Numbered from the stretch's first letter, positions 21,178 to 33,644 are shown. The stretch: DNA of 64,000 nucleotides from Nicotiana tabacum (GCF_000715075.1 NC_134096.1:69011026-69075025); one strand, 5' to 3'. Made by a program: numbers and translations. Notes: generated by a model not told the origin, from the letters alone.

Positions 21178-22136
21178 GTTAAATTATTTGAGCACTTGAG
21201 GTGCAAATTGTGATATATTGTGATATTGATACGCATGCGGTGGTATAAGGTCTGGGTGTTGAAACACATGCGGTGAGATAAGGGTGGCTTGATACACGTG
21301 GCTAGTAGGGGTGACTACTAGAAGTCATGTGGTGTGATAAGGGTGGCTAAAACGCGGGATGCTATTTCGGGGAAAAAAATATTTTCTTTAAATAAATTGT
21401 GAAGGCTCCCGCGGTGATATAAGAAAATGAGATATTGTGAATTTATTTATGATTTGGGACTACGAGGCGGTACATCGGGAGTGCCCTTGTTGATATTGAT
21501 TTATGGTCGTAGTTGCCTTTGATTATTGTTGTGATTTTTTAAAAGTTGAAAAGAATTCTGTTTTGTTTCAATGAGGTATTTATTTGCCATTATTTGATGT
21601 AATTAAATGTGACATACTACTTGATTTATTTTCATTGTCATTTTATCTTATAATATTGTTTAAATATTTTACCATGTCATTATTTATTCTCCAGTAGGGC
21701 CTGACCTGACCTCGTCACTACTCTACCGAGGTTAGGCTTGGCACTTACTGGGTACCGCTGTGGTGTACTCATACTACGCTTCTGCACATCTTTTTGTGCA
21801 GATCCAGGTACATCTTATCAGACCACGCATCAGTAAACTAGCTATACGAGGAGACTTCGAGGTATATCTGCCAGCGTCCGCAGACTCCGGAGTCCCCTTC
21901 TATCTTACTATGTTGTCTTCCTTATTTGCTTTAGACTCTGATGTATAGAGACATAAAGAATAAATTCTTAGAAGCTTGTGACTTATTTCTACCGGGTTTT
22001 GGGAGTTAAAATTGTTTGTATTGTAGTTTATTTATTTAAGATATTTATTATTATTCCGCATTGATAGGCTTACCTAGTCTTAGAGACTAGGTGCCATCAC
22101 GACATCCTACGGAGGGAATTTGGGGTCATGACAAGT

Positions 22137-22148
22137 TGGTATCAGAGC
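22137..22148 (+). other. Primer-binding site of element C
   Basis: TGGTATCAGAGC lies 3 nt after the LTR end, matching the tRNA-iMet 3' end perfectly. The PBS and the perfect target duplication show that this copy was reverse-transcribed. Confidence 0.88.
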
Positions 22149-22979
22149 ACTAGGTTCATAGGTGTTATGAGTCACAAGCAGGTTTAGTAGAGTCTTGCGG
22201 ATCGGTACGGAGACGTCTGTACTTATCTTCGAGAGGCTATGGAACTGTTAGGAAATATTCACTTCTTTGACTCCTTATCGTGCGGCATTGATTTAGCTTG
22301 AAACATATAACTTATATTCCTTTGTATCCACTCATGTATGACTTTGCGCACTCGGTATCAGTTGTGCGTCAACGGTTGTAATGCCGTATATGGACTATGA
22401 AGGAGCCAGAGATGCTCAAACATTGCCTCAACGTGTGGTTCCGATTGAAGATGCGGACGTATTGAGAGATCACCTAGTGAATCATGTGGGGGTGCAACGG
22501 ACTTTGGCGTCTGGTTGATTTATACAAGCTGTGAAGGTTATTATTGAGGATAATTGGACGTTGTGACCTATGACTTCGCGCCGAGTGGGGGGAGTCCACT
22601 ACCAATGGGTGGATTGCGGGGTCATGTATTATATCAGTTTTGGCCTGAAATGTATATATGTGGTACTGAAAGGTTCCCTAAAATTTACACATGTTTAAGA
22701 CCTGAGATTTTGTGGAGGATAAGGTTAGGACTTGCGGTATGTATGCCTCATTAATAATCTTATACTTCAATACCAAAGGAGTTATAGAAATAATTCTAAA
22801 TTTGTAGAAGGTCTACTCAGCGTGGACGTCACTGTTGTGGATTTTTGGGGTGCTTCGGAGTAAGTACACTTGTTGACGAGAGTCTAGACTATGTGGTTCA
22901 TGACAAGATTTGTCTGTATGGAGCTCTACTTTTATGATCGTTGTGTATAAATAGGGGTAAGGGTTACCCCAAAGAAGAG
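22149..22979 (+). other. Element C leader and degraded gag N-terminal region
   Basis: The first 110 bp follow the leaders of the other elements (GAGTCTTGCGGATC..). No CACAG-ATG acceptor or RGRGRG-type gag start is visible. The rest carries no open frame I can align to gag with confidence. Confidence 0.4.
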
Positions 22980-24160
22980 TCGAAGAGTATGTTAAGAAAT
23001 GGGTCAGCTCAACAGTGTTGAGTCAGCATAACAAAAGAAGAAATTTTCCTTGGGAGATATAATTCACCACCGATGTTCGTGGTAAGCCTATGAAGAGGGC
23101 AGACCAGCCAATGCAACACTGCCCACTTGGCTTAGTTCTCAGAAAAGCTTTTGAAAGAGTTGTTTTCCAGACTCTCCGTAATGCGTGGCGCATAGGGTTT
23201 GAACGGTTGTGTCATGTAACCATTGACGATGTCAGAATATGCCATCAAGTTTAATAAGTTAGCCAGTCATACTCCTACTTTGCTTTCTACAGCCAGAGGG
23301 CAAGTCCACAGACTCATTAAAGGACTTAATTATAATCGTAAAATTTTGTACGACTCAGGAGCTACAAGCTGATACTTCATTTATGCTAGTTGTACAAATT
23401 GCAAAGATATTAGAACGTGTTCGGGGTAATGAAAAAGGAAACTAAGGAGACCAAGATGTCTCGAGGTTCTGGGGGATTCAGTGGATTCTACTCTGCAAGT
23501 ATAAATCATTATGGCGGGGGCTTAGGCAGTCGTCCAGCCCAGTCCGCACATCGGATTACTCGGGGTGCTCCAGTAAGTTCTTTTAATGCACCACCGACAT
23601 GAGTTTCAACAATAGTTATTCCAATTATCTGGCATAGACTCAATATGAGCAGCCTAACCCGCAAAGGGGTTGTTATGAATACGGTGATACTAGGCACATC
23701 ATGAGAAAATTATCCCAAACTTGGGAGAGACTTATTTCATCAAAGCACTCAGGCTACGTGCCCCATTGTAGTTGCTACACCACCCACACGACCATTTAGG
23801 GGTGGAGAAAAGACAGGTAGAAGGCGTCCTAGAGGTGGAGACCCAGCCATTGATATATTTCTTTTATGGTATGGCATAGGTCGCTACATCAGTTGGTGTC
23901 GTTACAGGTACGACCTTGATATTATATAAAGGAATAATTTCCTTAACTTGATTCGGTTTTGAGTATCGAGACAAGTCCTCCTATTGTGCTCCACTTATGA
24001 GTGAGCTTCATAATTCTATAATCTACTTATGTGTTTACCCCTGTTGGGAGATTTTATGGAGATAACTACGCCTATCATTTCGTGTTGGTCATAATAAGAG
24101 TTGCGAGTCTAAATGTGGCTTTCTGTTACTCATTTCGGTAAATTTTGATGTAAATTCCGA
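22980..24160 (+). pseudogene. Element C gag and protease remnant
   Basis: Translated fragments in several frames follow the other gag copies: RNAWRIGFERL at about 23185 (DAWRAEFEQL in D) and a degraded knuckle GCYEYGDTRHIMRK at about 23665-23710. In the knuckle the second and third zinc ligands are lost. A protease piece with a [13 protein letters not shown] stretch (TTATGTGTTTACCCCTG) lies at about 24030. Frameshifts and stops are frequent, far more than in the 3' half of the same element. Confidence 0.6.
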
Positions 24161-24724
24161 ATAATTAATTGCAAATTGTGAATTATATATCCTAGCGGTG
24201 TGGGGTTCATTATGTGTTGTGATTTGGTGTAACCGAAATTATTTAAAAGGAGAAAATGGAAATTTTCAATTGGCACGATGTGCATATTACTTGTGATTCA
24301 GAATTGAGGACGAGATCCTCATATTTTTATATAAATTGATATATTTAAACCGGTCTACGAGCTACAGTAGAAGTTATATAAGGACGAGATACTTGTGAGG
24401 AAAATTCTTGTGTTTAAGTTCTCCCTTGTGAAATTAAATTTGTACTATAGTACTAATAGGGAGTCATGCCTGTTAGGCTTATTTGAAAATTTTATATGAA
24501 ATTCTCTATGCATACTTGCCAATTTTGTGTTGTAATTATTGAGTTTTAACCTATGAGGTAGGTTCCCGCCCAGGTGGCGTTAAATGTGACTCGTTAATTC
24601 GGATAACTAATTATGAGGTTTTCATGCCTCGCATCTAGTTATCAGTATTGTGAAGGTTTGCAACGAGATTTTTATTAACATGAAGTTAATTGACGATTTT
24701 GTAATTGATTATGAACAACTATTA
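24161..24724 (+). other. Element C segment without recognisable coding sequence, where RT should be
   Basis: About 560 bp lies between the protease remnant and RNase H, the place of RT in the other copies. I see no RT motif (no CIDYRQLN, no FIDD). It is AT-rich and does not match the other elements in the window. It could be decayed linker, filler, or sequence from a different element. Confidence 0.4.
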
Positions 24725-26800
24725 AGACCAGATTGACCCAGAAGGGTGCTCCGTTCAGATGGACCGAGGAATGTGAGGAGAGCTTCCAAAAGCTCAAGAC
24801 AGCTTTGACTAGAGCCCCAATGTTGGTATTACCTATAGGTTCAGGGTCTTATACTGTGTATTGTGATGTGTCGCGTATTGGTCTCGGCACAATGTTGATG
24901 TAAGACAGTAGGGTGATTGCCTACGCGTCCCGACAGTTAAAGGTACATGAGAAGAATTATCCGGTCCATGACCTTGAGTTAGCAGCTATTGTTCATGCCT
25001 TGAAGATTTGGCGGCATTATTAGTACGGTGTCCATTGTGAGGTCTACACCGATCACCGAAGTCTATAGCATCTATTTAAACATAATGATCTTAATTTGCG
25101 GCAGCAGAGGTGGTTGGAGTTGCTTAAGGATTATGACATCACCATTCTCTATCATCCTGGGAAGGCCAATGTAGTGGCCGATGCCTTGAGTCGTAAGGCG
25201 AAGAGTTTGGGCAGCTTAGCATATTTATCGATAGCAAATAGGCCTTTGGCCTTGGATATTCAGGCCTTGGCCAACCAGTTTGTCAAATTGGATGTTTCCG
25301 AGCCGAGTCGAGTTTTCGCTTGTGTGGTTTCTCAGTCTTCTCTTTATGATCGTATTAGGGAGCATTAGTATGATGACCCCTATTTGTTGGTCCTTAAGGA
25401 TACAGTTCAGCACGGTGATGCCAAAGAAGTCGCAATTGGAGATGACGGTGTATTACGGATGCAGGGTAGGCTATGTGTGCCTAATGTAGATAGTTTTCGT
25501 GAATTGATTCTCCAGGAGGCTGATAATTCGCGGTACTCCATACATCCGGGTGCTACGAAGATGTAGCAGGACTTGAGGCAATATTATTGGTGGAGGAAGA
25601 TGAAGAAAGACATAGTGGAGTATGTAGTTCGGTGTCTAAATTGTCAACAAGTGAAATATGAGCATCAACGACCAAGTGGATTGCTTCAGAAGTTAGAGAT
25701 TCCAGAATGGAAATGGGAGAGGATCACTATGGATTTCGTTGTTGGGCTCCCACGGACTCAGAGAAAGTTCAATGCAGCTTGGGTGATTGTGGATAGATTG
25801 ACCAAGTCAGCTCATTGCAATCCTATGATGACTACCTACTCTTCCGAGCAGTTGGCTCGAATCTATATTCGCGAGATTGTCAGATTTCATGGCATACCGG
25901 TATCTATCATCTCTGACCGGGGTACGCAGTTTACATTACGGTTCTAGAGGGCAGTACAACGTGAGTTGGGTACTCGGGTAGAGTTCAGTACAACATTTCA
26001 CCCTCAGACAGACGAGCAGTTCGAACGCACTATTCAGATACTGGAGGATATGCTTTGTGCGTGTGTGATAGATTTTGGGGGTGCTTGGGATCAGTTCTTA
26101 CCACTTGCGGAGTTTGCTTACAACAACAGTTGCCAGTCAAGCATTCAGATGGCTCCATATAAGGCCTTGTATGGTAGGCGGTGCCGGTCCCCAGTGGGTT
26201 GGTTCGAACCGGACGAGGCTAGGTTATTGGGTACAGACTTGGTTCAGGATGCCTTGCAAAAGGTTAAGTTGATTTAGGATTGAATTCGTATAGCCCAATC
26301 TAGACAGAAGAGTTATGCGAATCGGAAGGTTCATGATGTTGCATTCATGGTTGGTGAGCAGGCATTGCTCCGGGTTTCGCCTATGAAGGGTATGATGAGG
26401 TTCGAGAAGAAGGACAATTTGAGCCCTAGGTATATTGGGCCTATAGAGATTCTTGAAAGAGTTGGAGAGGTGGCTTACAGACTTGCGCTACCACCTAGTC
26501 TCTTTGCAGTTCATCTGGTATTCCATGTTTCTATGCTTCAAAAATATCACGGGGATCCGTCTCATGTGTTAGACTTCAGTTCGGTTCAGTTGGACAAGGA
26601 TCTATCTTATATAGAGGAACCAGTGGCTATTTTAGATAGGCAGGTTCGAAAGCTGAGGTCAAAGAACATTGCTTCCGTGAAGGTTCAGTGGAGGGTTCAT
26701 CCGGTCAAGGGGGCGACTTGGGAGACCAAGCATGATATATGTAGCCGCTATCCACACTTATTCACAAGCTCAGGTACTTTTTCTAACTCCGTTCGAGGAC
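24725..26800 (+). pseudogene. Element C RNase H, integrase and chromodomain-like end
   Basis: All of this lies in one frame with stops only. It starts at the RT/RNase H connection ([14 protein letters not shown] region), continues with [23 protein letters not shown], the zinc-binding HPGA..CLNC, integrase [14 protein letters not shown] and FERT (DDE residues visible), GRRCRSPVGWFE, and a chromodomain-like end with [18 protein letters not shown] at about 26610-26660. Premature stops are mostly TAG (for example about 25020, 25065, 25366, 25564, 25946 and 26274). It is much closer to D than its own gag is. Confidence 0.82.
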
Positions 26801-26810
26801 GAACGTTTGT

Positions 26811-26825
26811 TTTAGAGGTCGAGAA
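26811..26825 (+). other. Polypurine tract of element C
   Basis: TTTTAGAGGTCGAGA lies directly before the 3' LTR. D has TTTTAGAGGTGGAGAA at the same place, so C's copy has one pyrimidine inside the tract. Confidence 0.7.
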
Positions 26826-29800
26826 TGTGATGACCCAAAATGTCATCTTTAAATTTAATAATTAATTATGTGTTCTAAGACCTCAAAAAGTACTATTTAT
26901 CATTACTCGACTTGCGTGTGCTGTCCGTAAAAAGTTTCCGAAAAGTTTTCAGGTGAAAAATGAATTAAAATGTGAATTAGATGTTTAAAACACAATTGAG
27001 TTGACTTTGGTCAATATTTTGAGCAAAAGGACTCGGATCGGTGTTTTGACAGTTCCGGTAGGTCCGTATCGTGAATTGGGACTTGGGTGTATGCCCGGAA
27101 TCAAATTCCGAGGTCCCTAGCCCGAGATATAGAATTTTGATGAAAAATTTAAAGTTTAAGTTCAAATAGTGACCGGAGGTCGAAGTATGTGCAAATGACC
27201 CCGAAATAGAATTTTGATGATTCCAACAGCTCCGTATGGTGATTTTTGACTTAGGAGCGTGACGGAATTTTATTTGGAAGTTCGTAGTGGAATTAGGCTT
27301 GAAATGCCGAAAGTTGAATTTTTGGGAAGTTTGACCGAGGGGTTGACTTTTTGATATCGGGGTCGAAATCCGATTCTGAAAATTTTCATAACTCAGTTAT
27401 GTCATTTATGACTTGTGTGAAAAAATTGAAGTCATTCTGAATTGATTTAATGTGTTTCGACACAAGATATAGAATTTGAAAGTTCAAAGTTCATTGATTT
27501 TGATTTGAGGTGCGATTTGTCATTTTGATGTTGTTTGATGTAGTTTGAAGCCTCGACTAAGTTCATATGGTATTTTGGGACATGTTTGAATAATTGGTTA
27601 AGGTCCCGAGGGTCTCGGGTAAATTTCGGAAGGTAAACGGATGGAAATTTCTGTTGCAAAAATTTCGTGCGTGGAGCCAATTTTGAAAACTTATATCTTG
27701 CTATTCATAAGGAATCAGAATATTTTCAAAACATGAAGGTTGTAGTCGTTTGATTATAGTTTCCAGAAAGTTAAACCATTCATTATTTGGACATTTGTAC
27801 GGAAAGTTATGACGGATTGAATAAAGGCTAGTAGAGCAGTTTCGCCAGAAATTCTGATGCATGGAGCCGATTTTGGGAGCTTATATCTCGCCATTCATAA
27901 GGAATCAGAAAAGTTGCAAAACATGAAAGTTGTATTCGTTGGATTCTAGTTTCCAGAAAGTTAAACCATTCATTATTTGGACATTTGTAAAGAAAGTTAT
28001 GATGGATTGAATGAAGGCTAGTAGAGCAGTTTCGCCAGAAATTCTTATGCATGGAGCCGACTTTGGGAGCTTATATCTCGCAATTCATAAGGAATCAGAA
28101 AGAGTTGCTAAACATGAAAGTTGTAGTCTTTGGATTCTAGTTTCCAGAAAGTTAAACTATGCATCATTTGAAGGAAGGCTGGTAGAGCAGTTTCTGGTGG
28201 ACTTTTAGTGACGAAAAATGGACTTTTAGTGACGGAAAATGGACTTTTAGTGACGGATTGGGAGAAACTTAAGGACCAAAAATGGTCATTTCATTCATTT
28301 CGTTTTGAATTTTTGGAGCACAGTTCTTGGGCGATTTTTGGATGATTTTCACGGGAAAACATTGGGGTAAGTGTTCCTTATCCTATATTGATTATATTTT
28401 ATGATTCCATACTCATTTACATCATGAATCCGTGAATTTATGGAAGAAAAATCAAGATTTTTGCAAAATCTTCCAAAAATAAAAATTTAAGATTTGGAGG
28501 TCGAGTTGTTATCGGATTTTGGTAAAATTGGTATGGGTGGACTCATAATTGAATGGGTAGTCGTATTTTATAAGTTTCGCCGGATTCCGAGATGTGGGCC
28601 CCACGGGCAAATTTTGAGCTAATTTCGGATTTTAATGAAAATATAATATTTTCTTATAAAATTGATTACTATAATTTTTGTTGACTGTATCGAATTACTT
28701 ATGACTAGATACGAGTCGATCGGAGTCGGAAAATCGAGGAAAAAGCATAATACTTGGTTAAATAGGAGCAAGTCAAGGTAAGTGACTTGTCTAACCTTGT
28801 GTGGGAGAAATTTCCCCTATGATTGGTATTGATGTGATTATTGAAATGTGTTGAAAGTCATGTGCATGAGGTGACGAGTATGTACACGGGCTAAATTGCG
28901 AAAGATTATATTTTTAAATTGTGTAGATCACTGTTGCGCATTTATTAAATTATTTTATCTTGTTATATTCTTCATCATTGATCTGAGATATATACTTCAA
29001 ATTTGTTTGATCTTTTCTTACTAATTGTTTTACCTGTTTAGTTGAAACTTGGTTTCTTTTATTCTGTGCATTATTTGAAGGTTGATTTTCTTTAAATTAA
29101 ATATTATTAATATGAAGTATTTGACATTTTTAAACTTGATATTGAAGCAACGTAATAAAGATTTTGAAATATTATTTTCCTAAATTATTTACTCTTGAAT
29201 ATTTTTATACTCATTGTGAGGGAGCCGTGAGCTCTTTATTGTGGAAAAATATTATTGTTGAATTATTTTGACATGAGCCGTGAGCTCTTTATTGTGGAAA
29301 AATATTATTGTTGAATTATTTTGACATGAGCCGTGAGCTCTTTATTGTGGAAAACTATTATTGATGATTTATTTTGGCATGAGCTGTGAGCTCTTTATTG
29401 TGGAAAAATATTGTTGTTGAATTATTTTGGCAAGTTAAATTATTTGAGCACTTGAGGTACAAATTGTGATATATTGTGATATTGATACGCATGCGGTGGT
29501 ATAAGGTCTGGGTGTTGAAACGCATGCGGTGAGATAAGGGTGGCTTGATACGCGTTGCTAGTAGGGGAACTACTAGAAGTCATGCGGTGTGATAAGGGGT
29601 GGCTAAAACGCGGGATGCTATTTCGGGAAAAAAATATTTTCTTTAAATAAATTGTGAAGGCTCCCGCGGTGATATAAGAAAATGAGATATTGTGAATTTA
29701 TTTATGATTTGAGACTACGAGGCGGTACCTCGGGAGTGCCCTTGTTGATATTGATTTATGGCCGTAGTTGCCTTTGATTATTGTTGTGATTTTCTTAAAG

Positions 29801-30388
29801 TTGAAAAGAATTCTGTTTTGTTTCAATAAGGTATTTATTTGCCATTATTTGATGTAATTAAATGTGACATACTACTTGATTCATTTTTATTGTCATTTTA
29901 TCTTATAATATTATTTAAATATTTTACCATGCCATTATTTATTCTCCAGCAGGGCCTGACCTGACCTCGTCACTACTCTACCGAGGTTAGGCTTGGCACT
30001 TACTGGGTACAGTTGTGGTGTACTCATACTACGCTTCTGTACATCTTTTTGTGCAGATCCAGGTACATCTTATCAGACCATGCATCAGTAAACTAGCTAT
30101 ACGAGGAGACTTCGAGGTATATCTGCCAGCGTCCGCAGATTCCGGAGTCCACTTCTATCTTACTATGTTGTCTTCCTTATTTGCTTTAGACTCTGATGTA
30201 TAGAGACATAAAGAATAAATTCTTAGAAGCTTGTGACTTATTTCTACCGGGTTTTGGGAGTTAAAATTATTTGAATTTTAGTTTATTTATTTAAGATATT
30301 TATTATTATTCCGCATTGATAGGCTTACCTAGTCTTAGAGACTAGGTGCCATCACGACATCCTACGGAGGGAATTTGGGGTCGTGACA
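26826..30388 (+). repeat. 3' LTR of element C (3563 bp)
   Basis: It starts TGTGATGACCC, ends GGGGTCGTGACA and is followed by GCTAG. It pairs with 18508-22133 and carries the same 190-bp, 21-bp and 53-bp arrays and both donor-like sites. The length difference from the 5' LTR comes mainly from a shortened third 190-bp unit near 28165. Confidence 0.88.
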
Positions 30389-30393
30389 GCTAG

Positions 30394-32260
30394 GAACGTG
30401 ATATGAGGTACCTCTCCACTCTAGCCGCGGTAAACCTGGCATAGGCAATGTCACTGTCTTGGCGTAATAATCAAGAATAGCATGATAGGGCGACAACCAG
30501 TCCATGCCCAAAATAATATCAAAATCTACCATACTGAGCAATAATAAATCATCTCCGGTCTCAAAACCACTAATAACAATTAAACATGACCGATACACAC
30601 AGTCCACAATAATAGATTCACCCACAGGTGTAGATACATAAACAGAAGAACTCAAGAAATCACGTGATACGCCCAAATACGGGACAAAATAAGATGACAC
30701 ATAAGAATAAGTGGAGCCTGGATCAAATAAGACTGATGCATCTCTATGACAAACCGGAATAATACCTGTGATAACAGAATCGGATGCAACGGCATCTGTC
30801 CTAGCAGGAAGGGCATAATATATGGCCTGGCCTCCCCCTCTAGGGCGACCTCTACCTGCCCAACCTCCACCTCTAGCTGGCTGTGCAGGTGGAGTGGCAA
30901 CTGGTGCAGTAATCATGGCCTGAGAAGTCGGAGGACCCTGTGGAATAGGTGGGGCTTGAGAAATCTGTGGAGGTGCACCCTTCCTAAATCTGGAGCAATC
31001 TCTCATAATATGACGAGTGTCACCACACTCAAAACAAGCCCTCGGAGGACATGGCAGATGGGACTGGCTCGGGCCTGATCGACTAGACTGCCCGCTGAAA
31101 GCACCCCATACAGGAGGTACAGAAGACACTGGTGGTGCATAATATGGAACCTGAGGTCTGGGAGTAGTCAGAATACCACTGGAAGCTGGAAGTACTGAAT
31201 GGATAGGACGGCTCACATAACCTCTACCATGACGGGCTGCAACTGGGGCACGAGAATTATTACATGTGCCAGAATCTCAGGGTCTCTTAGCTTCCCTCTC
31301 TTCCCTCTCCCGAGTTTGCATACCTTCTAATCTCCTAGCAATTGACACCATCTGTTGATATGTGATGTTCATCTCTAGCTCTCGGGCCATACTGTATCTG
31401 ACACTAGGGTGAAGACCCTCAATAAATCTGCGAACCCGCTCTCGAATAGTGGCAACTAAGGCTGGTGCATGCCTAGCCAAATCACTGAATTGGACCACAT
31501 ATTCTGACACGGTCATAGAACCCTAGCGCAGCTATTCAAACTCTGCGCGCCAAGCATCTCTAAGACTCTGAGAAGCATACTCCCTTAAGAACATATCTGA
31601 AAATTGAGTCCAAGTAAGTGAAGCTGCCTCAGCCGAACTATCCAACTCATATGCCTGCCACCACAGGTAAGCTGCTCCTCTAAACTGGAATGCCGTGAAA
31701 GAAACCCCATTGGAATCCACAATACCCATAGTACGAAGTATACGGTGACATTCCTCCAAAAAACCCTGAGCATCTTCTGAAGATAGACCGCTGAAAGTGG
31801 GAGGGTGGTACTTCTTATACCTCTCGAGCCTAAGCTGCTCTCCCTCTGAAACTGTTGTCCTAATCTCAGGTCGAACTGGGACAACTGGTTGCACTGGTAT
31901 AACCTCTGGGGCATGGTCAACTTTGGCCCGTGGTTCTGGAGTACGGGCGGCGAAAGTTTGTACTCCTCCCCCAACCTGAGATGTGACAGGAGCAAGTGGA
32001 ATTAACTCTACCTGAGCTAGAGTGCCAAACATGCTCAAAAACTGGGCAAGAGTCTCCTGAAGTGCAGGAGTAGTAACAGGCGTCTCAAGTTCCTGTTCTC
32101 CAACTGGAGCTACTGGTGGCTCTGGTGCAGCAGCTCGTGCAGGTACTCTGGCTACACCACGTGGTCTCCCTCGGCCTCGGCCCCGACCCCGGCCTCTTGC
32201 GGCTCCAACAGGGGGTGCGGGTGTCTGATCACCAGATCCAGTTGTGTGTGTCCTCACCAT
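30394..32260 (-). pseudogene. gag: Element D gag and protease
   Basis: The start at 32260 (MVRTHTTG) is chosen over the longer upstream frame because it sits directly after CACAG and matches the starts of A and E. The order is an RGRGRGRGRPRG basic stretch, the gag core (YKKYHPPTFSG, DAWRAEFE), MTVSEYVVQF, then an intact CCHC knuckle (CFECGDTRHIMRDC) at about 31040-31000. The protease loop [11 protein letters not shown] is at about 30730-30700, with [13 protein letters not shown] at about 30510-30470. Two TAG stops lie close together at about 31520-31530, both where Gln is expected. The frame runs into the C insertion at 30393. Confidence 0.85.
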
Positions 32261-32413
32261 CTGTGAGAGAATAGAAAGATAATTGTTTAGAACTTTGAAA
32301 TCAACAAAGACGCACGATAAGGAATCAAAGAAGTAAATATTTCCTAACAGTTCCATAGCCTCTCGAAGACTCTACTAAACCTGCTTGTGACTCATAACAC
32401 CTATGAACCTAGT

Positions 32414-32425
32414 GCTCTGATACCA
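32414..32425 (-). other. Primer-binding site of element D
   Basis: The minus strand reads TGGTATCAGAGC, a perfect tRNA-iMet complement, 3 nt inside the 5' LTR end (TGACA at 32433-32429). Confidence 0.88.
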
Positions 32426-32428
32426 ACT

Positions 32429-33042
32429 TGTCACGACCCCAAATTTTGTACGCAAGTCATAAATGACATAACGGAGCTATGAAAAGTTTTAGAATCGGAT
32501 TTCGATCCCAATATCAAAACGTCAACCCCTCGGTCAAACTTCCCAAAAATTCAACTTTCGGCATTTCAAGCATAATTCCACTACGGACTTCCAAATAAAA
32601 TTTCGATCACGCTCCTAAGTCCAAAATCACCATGCAGAGCTGTTGGAATCATCAAAATTCTATTCCGGAGTCGTTTGCACATAATTCGATATCCAGTCAC
32701 TATTTGAACTTGAACTTTTAATTTTTTCATCAAAATTTCATATCTCGGGCTAGGGACCTCAGAATTTGATTCCGGGCATACGCCCAAATCCCAATTTACG
32801 ATACGGACCTACCGGAATTGTCAAAATACTGATCCGACTCTGTTTGCTTAAAATATTGACCAAAGTCAAATCAGTTGAGTTTTAAAGCTCTAATTCATAT
32901 TTTAATCCATTTTCACATAAAAACTTTCCGAAAAATTATTCGGACTGCGCACGCAAGTTGAGTAATGATAAATAGTGCTTTTCGAGGTCTTAGATCACAG
33001 AATTAATCATTAAATTTAAAGATGACATTTTAGGTAATCGCA
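32429..33042 (-). repeat. 5' LTR of element D (614 bp)
   Basis: It pairs with 194-807 at identical length and has the same large internal deletion relative to the C LTR. Its outer end is mutated (minus strand TGCGATTACC instead of TGTGATGACC), and the flanking bases do not match those at 189-193. It lacks the donor sites and the 3' hairpins of the long LTRs. Confidence 0.8.
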
Positions 33043-33413
33043 ATTATTTTTGTAAAATAAAACTAGAGAGGAAATGTTGAAATTGTTTTGGCTCCATTTT
33101 ATATTTCGCTCACGTTTTTAAATTGAAATTACATGACAAATTGAGATTTCTTGCTGAAAATTTGAAATAGTCTTTGTTGCTCGCAAAATTTTCAATGAGT
33201 TCTACCGGTTGCTTCGGTTCTGGGAATTTCTAATCATCACATCCCAAATCCCAAAATGGCATTATGTCAAATATAAAATAAAAAAAATAAAAAAATGTGA
33301 AGAGATAGTAAATATCAATATAGTCAATTTTATTGCTAATTAATGTTAAAAAATAAATTTCTTAATATGTGTGAAAATAAAAAATAAAAAAAAATAAAGT
33401 GGACCGGAGGGAG
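33043..33413. mobile_element. Truncated Stowaway-like element (right half)
   Basis: It matches the right part of 34941-35555 (..AAATAAAACT..GGAG) and ends GGACCGGAGGGAG followed by TA. The left half and left terminus are missing, because element D abuts it at 33042. Confidence 0.6.
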
Positions 33414-33644
33414 TAACTCATGCAAACCTCTCTCTACCAAATTTTAAAAAATAAAAATTTAAATTTTTTTATTAACTAATATATAATTATAAATTATATA
33501 TTTTTGGGGCCTTAAATATTTGGGGGCTTACCCTACGGCCGCCCTTGCCTCTTATAACCTAAACCATTTAGGATTTAGTATCTGTTTTCTAGGTGACATA
33601 GGCTTACCCTAGAACCGCCCTTGCCTAATATATATAGTAGTATA
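33414..33644. repeat. AT-rich repeat flank with hAT-like end (about 33523-33548)
   Basis: The sequence after the Stowaway-like end is repeated at 35558-35700 and 63162-63300. It finishes in GGGGGCTTACCCTACGGCCG followed by CCCTTG. The reverse complement of that end (CAAGGGCGGCCGTAGGG) resembles hAT-type termini. A second similar end, CTAGAACCGCCCTTG, is at about 33610-33625. I could not find the partner ends or an 8-bp duplication. Confidence 0.35.

Larger units (their letters stand above)
18508..22133 (+). repeat. 5' LTR of element C (3626 bp)
   Basis: It starts TGTGATGACCC and ends GGGGTCATGACA. It holds a roughly 190-bp tandem repeat (about 19371-19925), a 21-bp triplet (19942-20004), two donor-like sites (GT at 20110 and 20520), a 53-bp repeat (20966-21177) and the hairpins shared with other families (21782-21801, 22072-22092, 22097-22131). 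Its first roughly 590 bp are shared with the D LTR. Confidence 0.88.
18508..30388 (+). mobile_element. Element C: Ty3/gypsy element with 3.6-kb LTRs, RT missing
   Basis: The element is 11.9 kb: LTRs 18508-22133 and 26826-30388, PBS 22137-22148, internal region 22134-26825 and target duplication GCTAG. The two LTRs look very alike along their length, including the same tandem arrays. The internal region is uneven: gag and protease (to about 24160) are badly decayed, the RT catalytic part is absent, and RNase H to chromodomain (24725 onward) stays in one frame. With no RT of its own it must have moved using another element's proteins, or lost RT after insertion. Confidence 0.88.
194..33042 (-). 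mobile_element. Element D: antisense Ty3/gypsy chromovirus with short LTRs, split by A and C
   Basis: D reads right to left: 5' LTR 32429-33042, PBS 32414-32425, gag-protease 32260-30394, RT to chromodomain 18502-15550, polypurine tract about 824-808, 3' LTR 194-807. Element A split it near the end of pol and element C split it between protease and RT. Both insertions have perfect 5-bp target duplications, so the reading order is secure. Part of pol and A's 3' LTR were then tandemly duplicated (11321-15549). Without inserts the internal region is about 5.1 kb, normal for a gag-pol chromovirus. Both LTRs are exactly 614 bp, unusually short for this family group. D's own flanks do not match: 189-193 is TGACT and 33043-33047 is ATTAT, so at least one end was rearranged or eroded. 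Confidence 0.8.
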
